Of a DNA stretch of 64,000 bases, positions 63,961 to 64,000 are shown piece by piece. Source of the stretch: Cognatundibacterium rivi (GTDB lineage Bacteria > Pseudomonadota > Gammaproteobacteria > Burkholderiales > Burkholderiaceae_D); assembly GCF_018139565.1 (NCBI RefSeq), contig NZ_JAGSPK010000005.1:124001-188000 (forward strand), in the 5' to 3' direction. Position 1 is the stretch's first letter. Each line of letters opens with the position of its first letter. A model generated the notes under the pieces. It made no database searches. It was not told the DNA's origin and saw nothing but the letters and a program-made list of their open reading frames with translations. The position numbers and the translations under genes were made by a program.

Positions 63961-64000
63961 ATTTTTCAGACTCTCATTTAAAGTGATCAATGCGGGGCTC

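Noticed and set aside
63974-64000. Partial gene running off the right edge (frame ending in TGA upstream of narL)
   Set aside because: Only eight codons are visible. It may be the end of a narX-like sensor, but nothing in the sequence proves it.

Overview
The window looks like a chromosomal stretch of a facultatively anaerobic, denitrifying beta-proteobacterium, most like Burkholderiales/Oxalobacteraceae. The grounds are a urt-ure urea cluster, RegB/RegA beside a cyo-type quinol oxidase, nirS with a quinol-type norB, and UbiU/V/T. The genus is inference, because no rRNA or tRNA gene was seen. No phage, transposase or CRISPR array was found.

Layout: 0.3-1.7 kb, a small outer-membrane barrel and a cytochrome b561. 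1.8-7.9 kb, a secreted beta-propeller/amidohydrolase, a CoA-transferase-family racemase and an unknown membrane protein, all on the minus strand. 8.0-23.2 kb, a complete urea uptake and hydrolysis cluster on the minus strand, urtABCDE-ureD-[island]-ureABCEFG-ureJ. The cluster starts at a sigma-54-type promoter and is broken between ureD and ureA by an AT-rich three-gene island on the plus strand. The island encodes a GHKL-ATPase with a possible STAS-like N-terminal half, a stand-alone STAS-like DUF4325 protein and a membrane protein. It resembles a partner-switching module and is the best candidate here for an undescribed system. 23.8-26.1 kb, manC and uppS. 26.4-35.5 kb, recC-recB-recD with ATGA overlaps.

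35.7-42.6 kb, cyoABCD-surf1-regB-regA, a quinol oxidase operon running into a quinone/redox-sensing two-component pair. 42.7-47.2 kb, two MFS transporters around a large Ala/Ser/Thr-rich unknown protein. 47.5-53.8 kb, nirS-nirM, nsrR, then norB-DUF2249-sirB2-cupin. 53.9-64 kb, hemN, a TonB receptor, nnrS, ubiU-ubiV-ubiT-DGC protein, a Dnr/FNR-type regulator and a NarL-type response regulator.

The right third reads as one low-oxygen/nitrogen-oxide programme. FNR/DNR-type boxes precede nirS, hemN and dnr, with a weaker one before ubiU, and an NsrR-type palindrome precedes norB. Anaerobic heme synthesis (HemN) and O2-independent ubiquinone synthesis (UbiUVT) would supply cytochromes and quinol for NirS and the quinol-fed NorB, while RegBA would balance this against the cyo oxidase.

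A repeated 74-82 bp intergenic element occurs three times, each time upstream of a minus-strand gene: before the amidohydrolase, before urtA and before nnrS. Each copy carries a G/C-tract palindrome very like operators of the CsoR/RcnR/FrmR regulator family, a conserved interior core and a second half-site. It is not explained by the genes.
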